The notes below the pieces were generated by a model. It did no database searches. It was not told where the DNA came from and saw only the letters and a program-made list of their open reading frames with translations. A stretch of DNA of 64,000 bases, taken from positions 158,945 to 222,944 of the forward strand of contig JANYKN010000140.1 in NCBI GenBank assembly GCA_025361565.1. Reading direction: 5' to 3'. The position numbers were made by a program, and so were the translations under genes. Positions 28,238 to 37,041 of the stretch are shown here, one piece after another. Each line of letters begins with the position of its first letter. The stretch's first letter is position 1. Source of the DNA: Bacteroidota bacterium. Lineage in GTDB: Bacteria > Bacteroidota > Bacteroidia > Bacteroidales > NBLH01.

Positions 28238-28411
28238 TGCGAATTAATGGTTCGTATTTTTCAATAGCCGCCTGCTTTAGCTGGCGGTTGAAAAAGAAAG
28301 AACAATTTGGCTTTAGCCAAGACTAAATAATAATTTCGGCTAAAGCCCTTCAGACGAGTTTATTCCGATCCACCGGCTAAAGCCAGCGGCAATTTAACTG
28401 CTAATTCGCAT
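28237..28411. repeat. Repeat element with inverted ends ATGCGAATTA (copy 1, 175 bp)
   Basis: The left end ATGCGAATTAATGGTTCGT (28237-28255) and the reverse complement of the right end, ATGCGAATTAGCAGTTAAA (28393-28411), are related and also match both ends of the element at 59928-60244. Inside are four copies of the core GCTTTAGC in inverted symmetry: 28274-28281 and 28309-28318 on one strand, 28338-28347 and 28375-28384 on the other. The interior therefore forms a nested imperfect palindrome. It has no gene. Flanks are TTATA and TTATT, a possible imperfect target duplication. It touches the stop codon of the M14 gene. Confidence 0.72.
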
Positions 28412-28426
28412 TTATTAGTGAAAAAT

Positions 28427-28462
28427 AAAAAGTGATGGATTTTATAAGCTCCATCACTTTTT
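28427..28462. terminator. Bidirectional intrinsic terminator
   Basis: A 13-bp perfect stem, aaaaagtgatgga (28427-28439) with its complement at 28450-28462, and a 10-nt loop. The A-run and T-run on the two sides allow termination from both directions, which suits its place between the convergent M14 and lipoprotein genes. Confidence 0.8.
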
Positions 28463-28508
28463 ACTTAACATCCATAAATCGGCATAAAACAAATGCTTAA
28501 TCCAAACT

Positions 28509-29162
28509 TTAATTCTTAATTTTTATACTACTTGATTTTATCAATTTGTCGATTAAAGGATTTGTTGTTGCACTTTTCTTTGATAGTGCTTGAGTATATT
28601 TTGTAATTTTTCCTTTATACACTCCACCTATCTTACCGGTTTCTGTATATCCAGAGTTTCCATCACCGTTCGTATCCAACATATCAGCATAAACACCAGC
28701 GCTTATATCGTTCAACTTAATGTTATAATCTCCATTTGTAACAGACACATCAATACTTCCACCATGGCCAGTTAAAAAACCATTTCCATTACTCATACCA
28801 ATTCCACTAGCAAAGATAAATCCGAATGGAATGATACCGCGGCTGGCATCCATCGCTGCTACCTCATCAAGACCAGCATAGTTTCCACTTAAAACATTAG
28901 TAAGTGTGTCATATACAGCAACTAAAAGATTGGTAGTATCAGGTCCGGATATATTGGTAAACACAAATTGAAAAACTGAGAATTCATTGCTCATTCCTGA
29001 ATTACTTACCCATTCTACAAGTGCAACGCTATCAACTGCATAGCTTTTTCCGGCATAAGAAAAAAAGTTACCGGGATCACTGCTTTTTTTATCGCAAGAG
29101 GCAAATGCAAACATTACCAGAACAATCATTAGGTAAAAAGAAATTTTTTTCATTGGTTTCAT
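28509..29162 (-). CDS. Lipoprotein of unknown function
   Basis: A 217-residue lipoprotein (lipobox FAFASCDKK). Starts at ATG 29162 or 29153 both keep the signal. The mature region contains an Asp/Gly-rich loop DTNGDGNSGYTETG that could bind calcium, and a C-terminal GKIGGVYKGKITKYTQ. No family was recognised, although short beta-rich lipoproteins of this layout are common in Bacteroidota. Monocistronic, ending in the shared terminator at 28427-28462. Confidence 0.7.
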   Translation of the reverse strand: MKPMKKISFYLMIVLVMFAFASCDKKSSDPGNFFSYAGKSYAVDSVALVEWVSNSGMSNEFSVFQFVFTNISGPDTTNLLVAVYDTLTNVLSGNYAGLDEVAAMDASRGIIPFGFIFASGIGMSNGNGFLTGHGGSIDVSVTNGDYNIKLNDISAGVYADMLDTNGDGNSGYTETGKIGGVYKGKITKYTQALSKKSATTNPLIDKLIKSSSIKIKN

Positions 29163-29425
29163 TTTAATTTAGCCTACTCTTTAGCTTTTCGGCAACCGCT
29201 GTAATATTAATCGCTAAATTTATTATTTTATTAATACATTACAAGTTACAAAAAAATTTCTTTTGTGTAAAATTCATTTTACCAATTAAGTAATTTATAA
29301 GGTAAAATCATTGAATAACTTGAAATCCTAAAGGAATATAGAATCAAAAAATTATAAATAATCATTCCATCTTTCACAATAAATTTTTGTATACTTGCTA
29401 TATAAATTCCTCATAACCAAATCCT

Positions 29426-32400
29426 ATGAAAACAATATTTCTGCTAATCCTTTATAGTGTTTTATCATTTAGCAATTTGGTAGCTCAAAAAAATGAAGCA
29501 CTTCCACAAAACCTGATTAACGCATACGTTAAAACCATTAAAGGTGGCGATTTCAGTTATCACTCTCCTTTTCCGGATGTGAATAATTCGTTGCTTATCA
29601 GGGCAAATAGCAATGTGGATGAAATTGTTTGGGAATCAGGCTTGTTACCAGCTGGCTTTAATGAAAAAATGGCGAATTTTATTTGGATTTTTGGAATGGA
29701 TGCAACTCCCGACTCACATCCATTCACTTTGTATCTGAACAATAAAAAATGTGTGGTTTTTTCAAATCCTTTAATTTCCGATAAAAAAAGTTGGTCGGTT
29801 AAAGGCGAAAATGGCGCTGTTTTAACATTTGTACCAACCATTTTGGACAGGTTTAGCGATCCGATGGGATATGCAATTTTGAGTGTTCCCGTTTCATTTT
29901 TAAATTTAGGAAATACCCAACAATTCAAAATAAAAGGCGTTGATGCTCAAAGCAATTCGTGGTATATGACTTTTAAATCGGAAGTAAAAGAAGAAACTGC
30001 GCTTAGTCAGCAAGAAGCTTTAATCAACGAAAATGGAAAACGTTTTCAACCGATAGAACTAAAAATTACTTATTTCGGAGCGCCCACAAAAGGTAAAATT
30101 GATATTCCCGGTAAATTATCCAAAACTTTTGCCATTGAAACCGGTTACAATGAAATTCACTTTTTAGTTCCTGAAGTTACCAACAGCATTCACTTAACTG
30201 CCGATGTTACCATCGGTAAAAATAAGCCAACCAAGCATTTATTTACAATGAATCCCGTGCAACACCGCACCGTTTTTTTTGTACAACATGCACATACCGA
30301 TATCGGATACACCAGGCCGCAAACCGAAATTTTACCTGAACATCTCAGATACATTGATTTTGCACTAGATTATTGCGATCAAACCGATTATTTACCTGAT
30401 GATGCAAAATTCCGATGGACATGTGAAAGCAGTTGGGCCGTGCGTGAATATCTCAATACAAGACCAAAATCACAAATTGAAAGGTTAATCAAACGGATTA
30501 AGGAAGGAAGGATTGAAGTTACCGGTCTCATTTTTAATATGTCGGATTTGTTCGATGAAGTTTCGCTAATCGATATTTTAAAGCCTATAAAGCAATTTAA
30601 AGAAATGGGTATTCCTGTTAAAACCGCCATGCAAGACGATGTAAACGGAGTTGGATGGAGCTTGATCGATAATCTTACTTCAGCAGGAATTGAATATTTA
30701 AGCATGGGTGAAAATACCGACCGTGCCTTAAAACCATTCGATAATCCTACTGTTTTCTGGTGGCAATCCAAATCAGGAAACAAAATACTGGCCTATCGTG
30801 CAGAACATTACATGACTGGTAATTTTGTGGGAATTCTCAGCTCCAACTTATCCACCCTCGAAAACGGCTTGTTCAAACATTTAAACGATATTTATTCAAA
30901 GGGATATCCTTTCTCTTATTATTCAATTCAGTTCAGTGGCTATCATACCGATAATTCGCCACCATCAACAACAGCCTGCGATCTGGTTAAGCAATGGAAC
31001 GAAAAGTACGAATGGCCAAAAATTAGGTTATCGACCGTTTCGGAATTTTTGGATATGGTGAAAAAAGATTATTCAACAGATATTCCCGTATATAAAGCAG
31101 CTTGGCCCGATTGGTGGGTCGATGGTTTTGGTTCTGCTTGCCTTGAAACCTCAAATTCAAGAACCTGCCAAACCGATTTTATAGCTACACGAGGCTTACT
31201 GGCCATGGCAAGTTTGTCGGGTACAAAAATAGCAGCAACCACTCAAGCCAATATCCAAACTATTATTGATGATTTGGCTTTTTACAACGAACATACTTTT
31301 GGATCAGCCGAAAGCATTTCAGATCCGTTAGTAGAAAACTCTATAGTTCAATGGGGCGAAAAAGCTGCCTACATTTGGGATGCTGTAAAGCGCAACCGAA
31401 TGCTTCGTGAAGAAGGAATGGGATTGTTTCAGGATTATCTGGTTAAAACCGATGTTCCCTCTTTGGTAGTCTTTAACACTTTAGGCTGGGAGCGCTCCGG
31501 CCAGTGCGAAGTTTATATCGACAATGAAATTATTCCGAAAGGAAAATCATTTTCTATAGTTGATGATCAAGGAAATTCGATTGAAGCGCAGCCTGTCAGA
31601 ACAAGGGAAGAAGGAACCTATTGGGCTTTTTCAACAGGGAAATTGCCTGCATTTGGCTTTAAAACTTATCGGATTGAAGTCAAAAAAGAAATGGTTCAAT
31701 ATATTCACAATTTTAAATTTGATGGGACATTAAAAAATGCTTTCTATGATATTCAGATTGATTCGATAAAAGGCGAAATTACCAGCTTGTTCGATAAAGA
31801 ACTGAACCTGGACCTGATTGATCAAAGCAGCGAATGGAAAATGGGACAGTTCATTTATGAAAGATTGGGGAATAACCGCAACCAAATTTCACAGCTAAAA
31901 CTTGAAGAATATACACGGTCTACCTGGGAAAATATCAAAGTTGTTAAAACAGAAGAGGGCCCAATTTGGAAAAGTGTTTTTCTGGCCGGCAAACTTCCCG
32001 AATGTGTTGGTAACAATGATATTAACTGCGAAATCAGATTGTATAAAAACAAAAAATTGCTTGAATTGCATTATGCGATGAAAAAAATTGCGGTTTATGA
32101 ACCCGAAGGCGTTTATGTTTCTTTCCCGTTTAAACTTGACAATGGAGAAATCAATTTTGAAGTTCAGGGAGGCAGCATTATTCCCGGAAAAGGACAGCTC
32201 GAAGGCACTTCTTCGGATTGGAATGCCATACAGAATTATGTTTCCATCCGAAACAACAAAAGTCAGATTTTGTTTACAAGCCCCGAAATTCCAATTGTTC
32301 AGTTTAGTGATATCAATTTGGGTAAATTTGAGCGGATTGCCAATCATACAAAGCCTTACATTTACTCATGGGTTTTGAATAATTACTGGACAACCAATTT

Positions 32401-32815
32401 CAGGGCCAGCCAGGAAGGCGAATTAAAATGGAAATACCAGATAAGTTCCGTAGCAAATAATGATGAAGCCAGTGGAAGCCAGTTTGGATGGAACAACCGA
32501 GTTCCGCTTTTGACAAGAGTTTTGCCTGCATCATCAACAAAAACAGCAACAATTTCGAAGTCATTTTTTAATTTTAATAATCCGGATATTTTGTTGACCT
32601 ATGCAAAACCATCAGCAGTTAAGCAAGGCATAGTAATTAACTTACGTGAAATTGGAGGTAAAAATACCGAAATCGACCTAAACAAGATAATTTCCGATAA
32701 CAATCTAAAAAGAATTACAGAAGTTAATGCACTTGAAGATGTTATAGAACAGGAAATTACTAAAATAAATTTGAAGCCATTTGAGGTAAAATTTATCAGG
32801 CTGGAGATGGAATGA
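29426..32815 (+). CDS. GH38-family glycosidase (alpha-mannosidase-like), secreted
   Basis: An 1129-residue secreted protein with a signal peptide ending about NLVAQ-KNE. The GH38 catalytic domain begins near residue 285 with FVQHAHTDIGY, in which H290 and D292 are the expected zinc ligands. The predicted nucleophile aspartate lies in AMQDDVNGVGW (D404/D405). Further family features are the RWTCESSWAVREYL region and the later GH38 beta-sandwich domains (about 680-1120), including EVYIDNEI and LLTYAKPS. Such enzymes remove alpha-linked mannose, but several GH38 members act on other linkages. No SusC/SusD or other glycosidase accompanies it, so it stands apart from any utilisation locus in this window. 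Confidence 0.87.
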   Translation: MKTIFLLILYSVLSFSNLVAQKNEALPQNLINAYVKTIKGGDFSYHSPFPDVNNSLLIRANSNVDEIVWESGLLPAGFNEKMANFIWIFGMDATPDSHPFTLYLNNKKCVVFSNPLISDKKSWSVKGENGAVLTFVPTILDRFSDPMGYAILSVPVSFLNLGNTQQFKIKGVDAQSNSWYMTFKSEVKEETALSQQEALINENGKRFQPIELKITYFGAPTKGKIDIPGKLSKTFAIETGYNEIHFLVPEVTNSIHLTADVTIGKNKPTKHLFTMNPVQHRTVFFVQHAHTDIGYTRPQTEILPEHLRYIDFALDYCDQTDYLPDDAKFRWTCESSWAVREYLNTRPKSQIERLIKRIKEGRIEVTGLIFNMSDLFDEVSLIDILKPIKQFKEMGIPVKTAMQDDVNGVGWSLIDNLTSAGIEYLSMGENTDRALKPFDNPTVFWWQSKSGNKILAYRAEHYMTGNFVGILSSNLSTLENGLFKHLNDIYSKGYPFSYYSIQFSGYHTDNSPPSTTACDLVKQWNEKYEWPKIRLSTVSEFLDMVKKDYSTDIPVYKAAWPDWWVDGFGSACLETSNSRTCQTDFIATRGLLAMASLSGTKIAATTQANIQTIIDDLAFYNEHTFGSAESISDPLVENSIVQWGEKAAYIWDAVKRNRMLREEGMGLFQDYLVKTDVPSLVVFNTLGWERSGQCEVYIDNEIIPKGKSFSIVDDQGNSIEAQPVRTREEGTYWAFSTGKLPAFGFKTYRIEVKKEMVQYIHNFKFDGTLKNAFYDIQIDSIKGEITSLFDKELNLDLIDQSSEWKMGQFIYERLGNNRNQISQLKLEEYTRSTWENIKVVKTEEGPIWKSVFLAGKLPECVGNNDINCEIRLYKNKKLLELHYAMKKIAVYEPEGVYVSFPFKLDNGEINFEVQGGSIIPGKGQLEGTSSDWNAIQNYVSIRNNKSQILFTSPEIPIVQFSDINLGKFERIANHTKPYIYSWVLNNYWTTNFRASQEGELKWKYQISSVANNDEASGSQFGWNNRVPLLTRVLPASSTKTATISKSFFNFNNPDILLTYAKPSAVKQGIVINLREIGGKNTEIDLNKIISDNNLKRITEVNALEDVIEQEITKINLKPFEVKFIRLEME

Positions 32816-33000
32816 TTTTGGGATAATAAATTTAGTAGACAAGATTTTTCAATAAATTTATATTACAGGTAACTGTTTGTACCTAACGAATATAACACTA
32901 GCAATAATGTTTTTAAATAATTATTTTTTTGTTTGGTTGTAAATAAAATCAACTTTCTTGTCACCCGAGTAACTCATTTATTCATTAATCTCTTTGGGCT
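32816..33000. other. AT-rich spacer, no gene seen
   Basis: This spacer after GH38 has stops in all frames. Weak coding resemblance continues from the pseudogene that begins at about 33001 (a frame reading ...LWAKFIQP just before it), but no start can be proposed. Confidence 0.35.
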
Positions 33001-33279
33001 AAGTTTATCCAACCTTAGGAAGAAAATTCTGTAACATGGAATAACCAGCCCTTAACCAATGACGTTAATATAGTTTCTATTCCTAAAAGCACTTCAGGAA
33101 ATCAATCTTATACAGATATTGATCTAACTGCTCTTGTACAGAATATGATTGATTTCCCTGCGGAAAACAATGGCCTTATGTTAAGATTGGGTGAGGAATT
33201 TCCATATAAGTTGGTTATTTTGGCATCGAGCGATTATTCAGTAAGTAGTTTAAGGCCTAAGTTGGTGGTTTATTATTGA
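33001..33279 (+). pseudogene. Broken DNRLRE/CBM96-like domain remnant
   Basis: The plus frame ending in TGA at 33277 reads EENSVTWNNQPL...DIDLTALVQNMI...NNGLMLRLGEE...LRPKLVVYY, the classic C-terminal pattern of DNRLRE (disaggregatase-related/CBM96-like) domains, which normally have W-x-E-x-x-V-T-W-x-N-Q-P. The codon just before EENSVTWNNQP is TAG at 33016-33018, preceded by CCT, exactly where family members have P-W; a TGG to TAG change is the simplest explanation. Further stops lie upstream and there is no signal peptide or start. This is the relic of a secreted protein tail, probably the C-terminal end of a polysaccharide lyase or adhesin-like gene. Confidence 0.7.
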
Positions 33280-33327
33280 ATTTTGAAAGCTGTTAAACAT
33301 TGTTTAAATTTGTAATAAAAGAATTAC

Positions 33328-33600
33328 ATGGATTTTGAATGGGATGAAAACAAAAATAAATCGAACATTGAAAAACATGGAATTGATTTTAATGAGGTGA
33401 AAGATATTTTCAAAGATAAAAACAGAATTGAATCACCGGATAATAGAAAAGACTATGGAGAACCAAGGTTTAAGGCTGTAGGTAAAGCAATTGACTTAAT
33501 CTTGTCCATAATATTTACGATGCGGGGAACTACTATTCGATTGATATCTGCAAGATCCGCAAGTAAAATTGAACGTGACGAATACAATAAAAATGCATAA
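33328..33600 (+). CDS. brnT: BrnT-family ribonuclease toxin
   Basis: A 90-residue protein with the BrnT signature: FEWDENKNKSNIEKHGIDFNEV at the start, then DYGEPRFKAVGKA, and the C-terminal IRLISARSASKIERDEYN, equivalent to the R-I-I-S-A-R-x-A-x-x-x-E-R-x-x-Y motif. BrnT toxins are RelE-fold ribonucleases that block translation. The family length and all motif regions are intact. The stop overlaps the start of the partner gene, as expected for a type II toxin-antitoxin pair with the toxin first. Confidence 0.92.
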   Translation: MDFEWDENKNKSNIEKHGIDFNEVKDIFKDKNRIESPDNRKDYGEPRFKAVGKAIDLILSIIFTMRGTTIRLISARSASKIERDEYNKNA

Positions 33601-33988
33601 TATGGACCCTGTAAACAAGGTATATTGGAAAGATTTAATCGAAATGATTAAACAAAACAAAGCACACAATAAAACTGAAATTGATTTCAAAAATGAAAAA
33701 ATTGGCTTTAAAGATGTTGCATTACTAAATCGCAATGGGTTTCGCGTACCAGAGAATTTGATTGAATATAATGACGCTGAAATAAACTTTTCCGATGATC
33801 CGGACATTACCGATGAAGATATTAAAAGTGGTAAAATTCAATGGATCAATACAACGGAATTTCCAATAGATGAAGAAATAAGAATCTGGCTTTTAAAAGA
33901 AAATATTAAATTAAATGAACTTATTCCCCAACTCATTAAAAACTTCTACCAAACCGTAAAATCCATTCAAAAAAATGCAGCTGTTTAG
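33593..33988 (+). CDS. brnA: BrnA-like antitoxin, divergent
   Basis: The gene starts at ATG 33593, overlapping the BrnT stop, or at 33602. About 131 residues, longer than usual BrnA. The central part carries INFSDDPDITDEDIKSGKIQW, the BrnA-type acidic D-P-D-x-T-D-E-D segment that contacts BrnT. The C-terminal region TTEFPIDEEIRIWLLKENIKLNELIPQLIKNFY looks like a ribbon-helix-helix DNA-binding fold with the strand T-x-x-P-I-D-x-E-I. The N-terminal 40 residues (VYWKDLIEMIKQNKAHNKTEID) are an addition. BrnA usually represses its own operon as a complex with BrnT. Position and motif order support antitoxin function; the pair assignment is strong, the exact start less so. Confidence 0.78.
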   Translation: MHNMDPVNKVYWKDLIEMIKQNKAHNKTEIDFKNEKIGFKDVALLNRNGFRVPENLIEYNDAEINFSDDPDITDEDIKSGKIQWINTTEFPIDEEIRIWLLKENIKLNELIPQLIKNFYQTVKSIQKNAAV

Positions 33989-34053
33989 AAATAATTCTAA
34001 AAAGCTGCATTTTAACTCTAAGTACTCAAAACTCTAGGCAATCAAAGTAATTC
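33989..34053. other. Short spacer between convergent genes
   Basis: The sequence has no clear terminator; AT-rich stretches near 33990-34030 only. Confidence 0.2.
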
Positions 34054-35847
34054 TTACCCCACAAACTGCAACTCACTCAAATTCCTATAGATTCCTTCAT
34101 CCAATTGCATTAGTTCTTCATGTGTACCTTTTTCAATTAATTTGCCTTGATCCAAAACGAGTATCTGATCCGCTTTGCGTATGGTTGACAGGCGATGTGC
34201 GATTACAATAGATGTGCGCCCTTTCATTAATTTCTCCAGAGCATCCTGCACCAAACGCTCCGATTCCGAATCGAGTGACGAAGTGGCTTCATCCAAAATC
34301 AAGATCCGCGGATCTTTGAGTACTGCCCTGGCAATGGCAATCCGCTGGCGCTGACCACCCGAAAGTTGTGTTCCCCTTTCACCAACTATGGTTTCAAATT
34401 TTTCGGGAAATCGCTCAATAAATTCAATGGCATTGGCTTTTAAGGCTGCTTCATAAATTTCTTCATCGGTGGCATTGGGTTTACCATAAGCTATGTTTTC
34501 CCTTATGGTGCCGCCAAAAAGAAAAATATCCTGAGGTACAAGTGCAATTTGTCCACGCAACCACGAAAGTGGAAAATCATGGCTATCAATTCCATCGAAC
34601 AAAATCTGGCCATCGCTTGAAGAATGAAGATGCAGCAACAACGAAGCGAAAGTTGATTTGCCCGCTCCGCTTGGCCCAACAAGCGCAATCATCTGGTTTT
34701 TTATTATGGTTATATTAAAATTGTGCAAAACAGCTTGATCCGGCCGGGTTGGATACGAAAACGACAAATCTTTAAATTCAATATTCCCATTTAATGGTTC
34801 TATATGTGGGATATCTTTAATTTCGACCAATACTTCTTCTTCTGTTTCAAATATTTCGAACAGATCTTCGGTGGCACCAATAAATTTCTGAAGCTGCCCA
34901 ATATCCTGTGCCATTCCACTGATATTCCCGCCAATAAAAACGGAATAAACTACAAAAGCAATAAGTTGGCCACTGTCAATTGAACCTTCCGACATATAAA
35001 TCGAACCTTTCCAAATTACAGCTACAATTGCACCAAATAAACCCAAAATAATTACCGCAGAAAATGCACCTCTGTACTTGCCACTTTTAATTCCTATTTT
35101 GGCAATTTCGGAAGTTTTCTTTTTATAGCGGGCAATTTCGAGAAATTCATTGGTATAGGTTTTTACACTTTGTATACCCTGCAAAGTTTCTTCGACAATG
35201 GTATTTGAATTGGCTACTTCTTTTTGTACGATTTTCGAAAATTTTCGGATGAACTTACCGAAAAAATAAACGATAATAATCATCGGTGGCAGAATAGACA
35301 ACATAAACAAGGTGAGCCGTATTGAAGTAAAAGCAAGTAATGTAATACCACCAGAAATTATTAAAATTTCCCTGATAAATTCAGCCAGCGTAGTTGTTAG
35401 TGTTTCCTGCAATAGTGTGACATCAGATGATATTCGGCTGTTCAACTCGCCAACCCTGCGTTGTTCAAAAAACTTGAGTGGAAGTTTAATTAAATGATTG
35501 TATGTACTTTGTCGCAAATAAGCTAGCGTTTTTTCAGTAACGTTTACAAATAAAACGGTGCGGAAATACGAAAAAACGGATTGCAAAAGTAATACGCCCA
35601 ACAAAATCAATGCTGTTTGGTTTATATTATGTGCCAACTGACCTTTGTTTCCTGCAGTTACCAAATCGCCCATTAATTTGGGAAAAGCCAGGGTTGCCGC
35701 GCTTGTTCCGAAAAGGAACAACAAACCAAAAGCATATTCAACACGGAATGGTCTGATATATTTATAAAGTTTAAAAGCATTGCTTAGTCCAGCCCACGTA
35801 ATTTTGCTTTGTTTAATTTCGGGGGTTTCATGTTTTCCGTTGCTCAT
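34054..35847 (-). CDS. ABC exporter (MsbA/LmrA-like half transporter)
   Basis: A 597-residue fused transporter with six predicted transmembrane segments (about residues 35-310) followed by an ATPase domain. Walker A is GPSGAGKST at 391-399, signature LSGGQ at 495-499, Walker B ending ILILDEATS near 515-522, and the H-loop in IVIAHRLST. The fold and order match type I half exporters that dimerise to export lipids or drugs. The gene is monocistronic on the minus strand. Substrate is not defined; neighbours give no clue. Similar proteins in Bacteroidota are annotated multidrug exporters or lipid flippases. Confidence 0.93.
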   Translation of the reverse strand: MSNGKHETPEIKQSKITWAGLSNAFKLYKYIRPFRVEYAFGLLFLFGTSAATLAFPKLMGDLVTAGNKGQLAHNINQTALILLGVLLLQSVFSYFRTVLFVNVTEKTLAYLRQSTYNHLIKLPLKFFEQRRVGELNSRISSDVTLLQETLTTTLAEFIREILIISGGITLLAFTSIRLTLFMLSILPPMIIIVYFFGKFIRKFSKIVQKEVANSNTIVEETLQGIQSVKTYTNEFLEIARYKKKTSEIAKIGIKSGKYRGAFSAVIILGLFGAIVAVIWKGSIYMSEGSIDSGQLIAFVVYSVFIGGNISGMAQDIGQLQKFIGATEDLFEIFETEEEVLVEIKDIPHIEPLNGNIEFKDLSFSYPTRPDQAVLHNFNITIIKNQMIALVGPSGAGKSTFASLLLHLHSSSDGQILFDGIDSHDFPLSWLRGQIALVPQDIFLFGGTIRENIAYGKPNATDEEIYEAALKANAIEFIERFPEKFETIVGERGTQLSGGQRQRIAIARAVLKDPRILILDEATSSLDSESERLVQDALEKLMKGRTSIVIAHRLSTIRKADQILVLDQGKLIEKGTHEELMQLDEGIYRNLSELQFVG

Positions 35848-36041
35848 GGGATATGTTTAGAATAATATTTTTGTTTGATATTTCATGCAAATTTACTAAA
35901 ATTCGAAAAGAATGATGTGTTTTATTTAGAATGAATCTAAGGAAGTGATTTTATTTTTTGGATATAATCAATTAATAGAAAATATTTGATGTTTGACCGA
36001 TTTCAATATTTCCATTTCAAACCATTTCCGAAAAATGTAAA
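35848..36041. other. Intergenic spacer, no gene seen
   Basis: AT-rich region between the ABC exporter start and the terminator of the sigma-factor operon. No gene or repeat was recognised. Confidence 0.3.
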
Positions 36042-36080
36042 AACCGCAAAGCAATTCAGTTCTATGAATGCTCTGCGGTT
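36042..36080 (-). terminator. Intrinsic terminator of the sigma-factor operon
   Basis: The left arm aaccgcaaagcaattca (36042-36058) pairs imperfectly with tgaatgctctgcggtt (36065-36080). On the minus strand the stem is followed by a T-run, so it ends transcription of the small membrane-protein gene. Confidence 0.65.
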
Positions 36081-36099
36081 CAGCGCGTTTGTTTTTGTT

Positions 36100-36453
36100 T
36101 TATGCTTCTACATTATTGTCGGAATGGCAACAATTTTTCCAATTTGATTTGTATTTGGCTTTTTCTTCGTCTGTCATATTTTCCCATTTTTCCTTAAGAT
36201 GTTGGTACTTTCCGTGCGAATGCATGTGCCTACCTGGGGAACCATGACGGAAACCACTAAACAGTATTTTGCTCAACACCAGCAAACCAATGGCTTGCCA
36301 AAAACTGATTACCCCAACATGGATTAAGTTAGGTAAAATGGCATTCCACAACAACATTACCACAGCCCCAATCCCAAAAAACAGAACAGGAACCATCAAA
36401 ACAAAGAAAAAAATCCTTTTACTTTTAAAATTTCTATTATCACAGCATTTCAT
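36100..36453 (-). CDS. Small Cys/His-rich membrane protein linked to the ECF sigma factor
   Basis: A 117-residue protein with two transmembrane segments (about residues 14-36 and 46-66) and a soluble C-terminal tail. CC pairs occur at both ends (MKCCDN at residues 3-4; KNCCHSD near 107-108) and a histidine cluster FRHGSPGRHMHSHGKYQH sits between. These residues could bind metal or a redox partner. It lies 12 bp after an ECF sigma gene, where an anti-sigma factor is often found, but the usual anti-sigma domains (ZAS zinc finger or FecR) were not recognised. The MTDEEKAKYKSNWKNCC end resembles periplasmic metal-handling motifs only loosely. A role as a sigma-associated membrane protein is likely; mechanism is unknown. 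Confidence 0.75.
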   Translation of the reverse strand: MKCCDNRNFKSKRIFFFVLMVPVLFFGIGAVVMLLWNAILPNLIHVGVISFWQAIGLLVLSKILFSGFRHGSPGRHMHSHGKYQHLKEKWENMTDEEKAKYKSNWKNCCHSDNNVEA

Positions 36454-36465
36454 ATTATATTTCTT

Positions 36466-37041
36466 TTAATTGTTAATAATTTCATCGTAAATACTCTCCA
36501 ATCGTTTCCGCAAATACTTTACAGCGTAAGCTTTTCGCGAAATTATTGTCTTCAGGTTTTCGCCCGATTGATCTGCAATTTGCTGTAAGGTCAAATCTTC
36601 CATTTCGTTAAGTACAAAAACCAATTTTTGGTTTTCAGGCAGTTCGTCTAGAGCATGCATCAATTCTTCCCAAAAAACATCGCGCAAATATTCGGTTTCG
36701 GGATTAAAATTGCTTTCCAACAAAATGTCCATAAAAGCAATTTCGCCATCTTCGTCCTTAAAACTCAAATCCTCAATTGATTGTGTTGTTTTTTTCCGAT
36801 ATTTATCAGTTATCTTGTTGCGTGCCACCTGAAACAACCATCCACTCATTTGCTCAATTTCATCGATGTTAACTGCATTACTGAGTTGAAACCAGATATC
36901 CTGCAGAATATCCTCAGCATCTTCGTTCGATTTTACCCGCCCACGGATAAACCTGAAAAGCCTGTTTCCATAGTCTTTCACAGTTCCGATGAGCTTTTGC
37001 CCGGGCAGTTCAATCATTTGTATTGTGTTTGTTGTCTCCAT
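36466..37041 (-). CDS. ECF-type RNA polymerase sigma factor
   Basis: A 191-residue sigma-70 family protein of the extracytoplasmic-function class. Region 2 contains RFIRGRVKSNEDAEDILQDIWFQL, and region 4 contains the helix-turn-helix LDELPENQKLVFVLNEMEDLTLQQIADQSGENLKTIISRKAYA. Region 4 is followed by the basic VKYLRKRL. No region 3 is present, as usual for the class. It is the first gene of a two-gene unit with a small membrane protein. It likely activates its own operon; target promoters cannot be named. Confidence 0.92.
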   Translation of the reverse strand: METTNTIQMIELPGQKLIGTVKDYGNRLFRFIRGRVKSNEDAEDILQDIWFQLSNAVNIDEIEQMSGWLFQVARNKITDKYRKKTTQSIEDLSFKDEDGEIAFMDILLESNFNPETEYLRDVFWEELMHALDELPENQKLVFVLNEMEDLTLQQIADQSGENLKTIISRKAYAVKYLRKRLESIYDEIINN

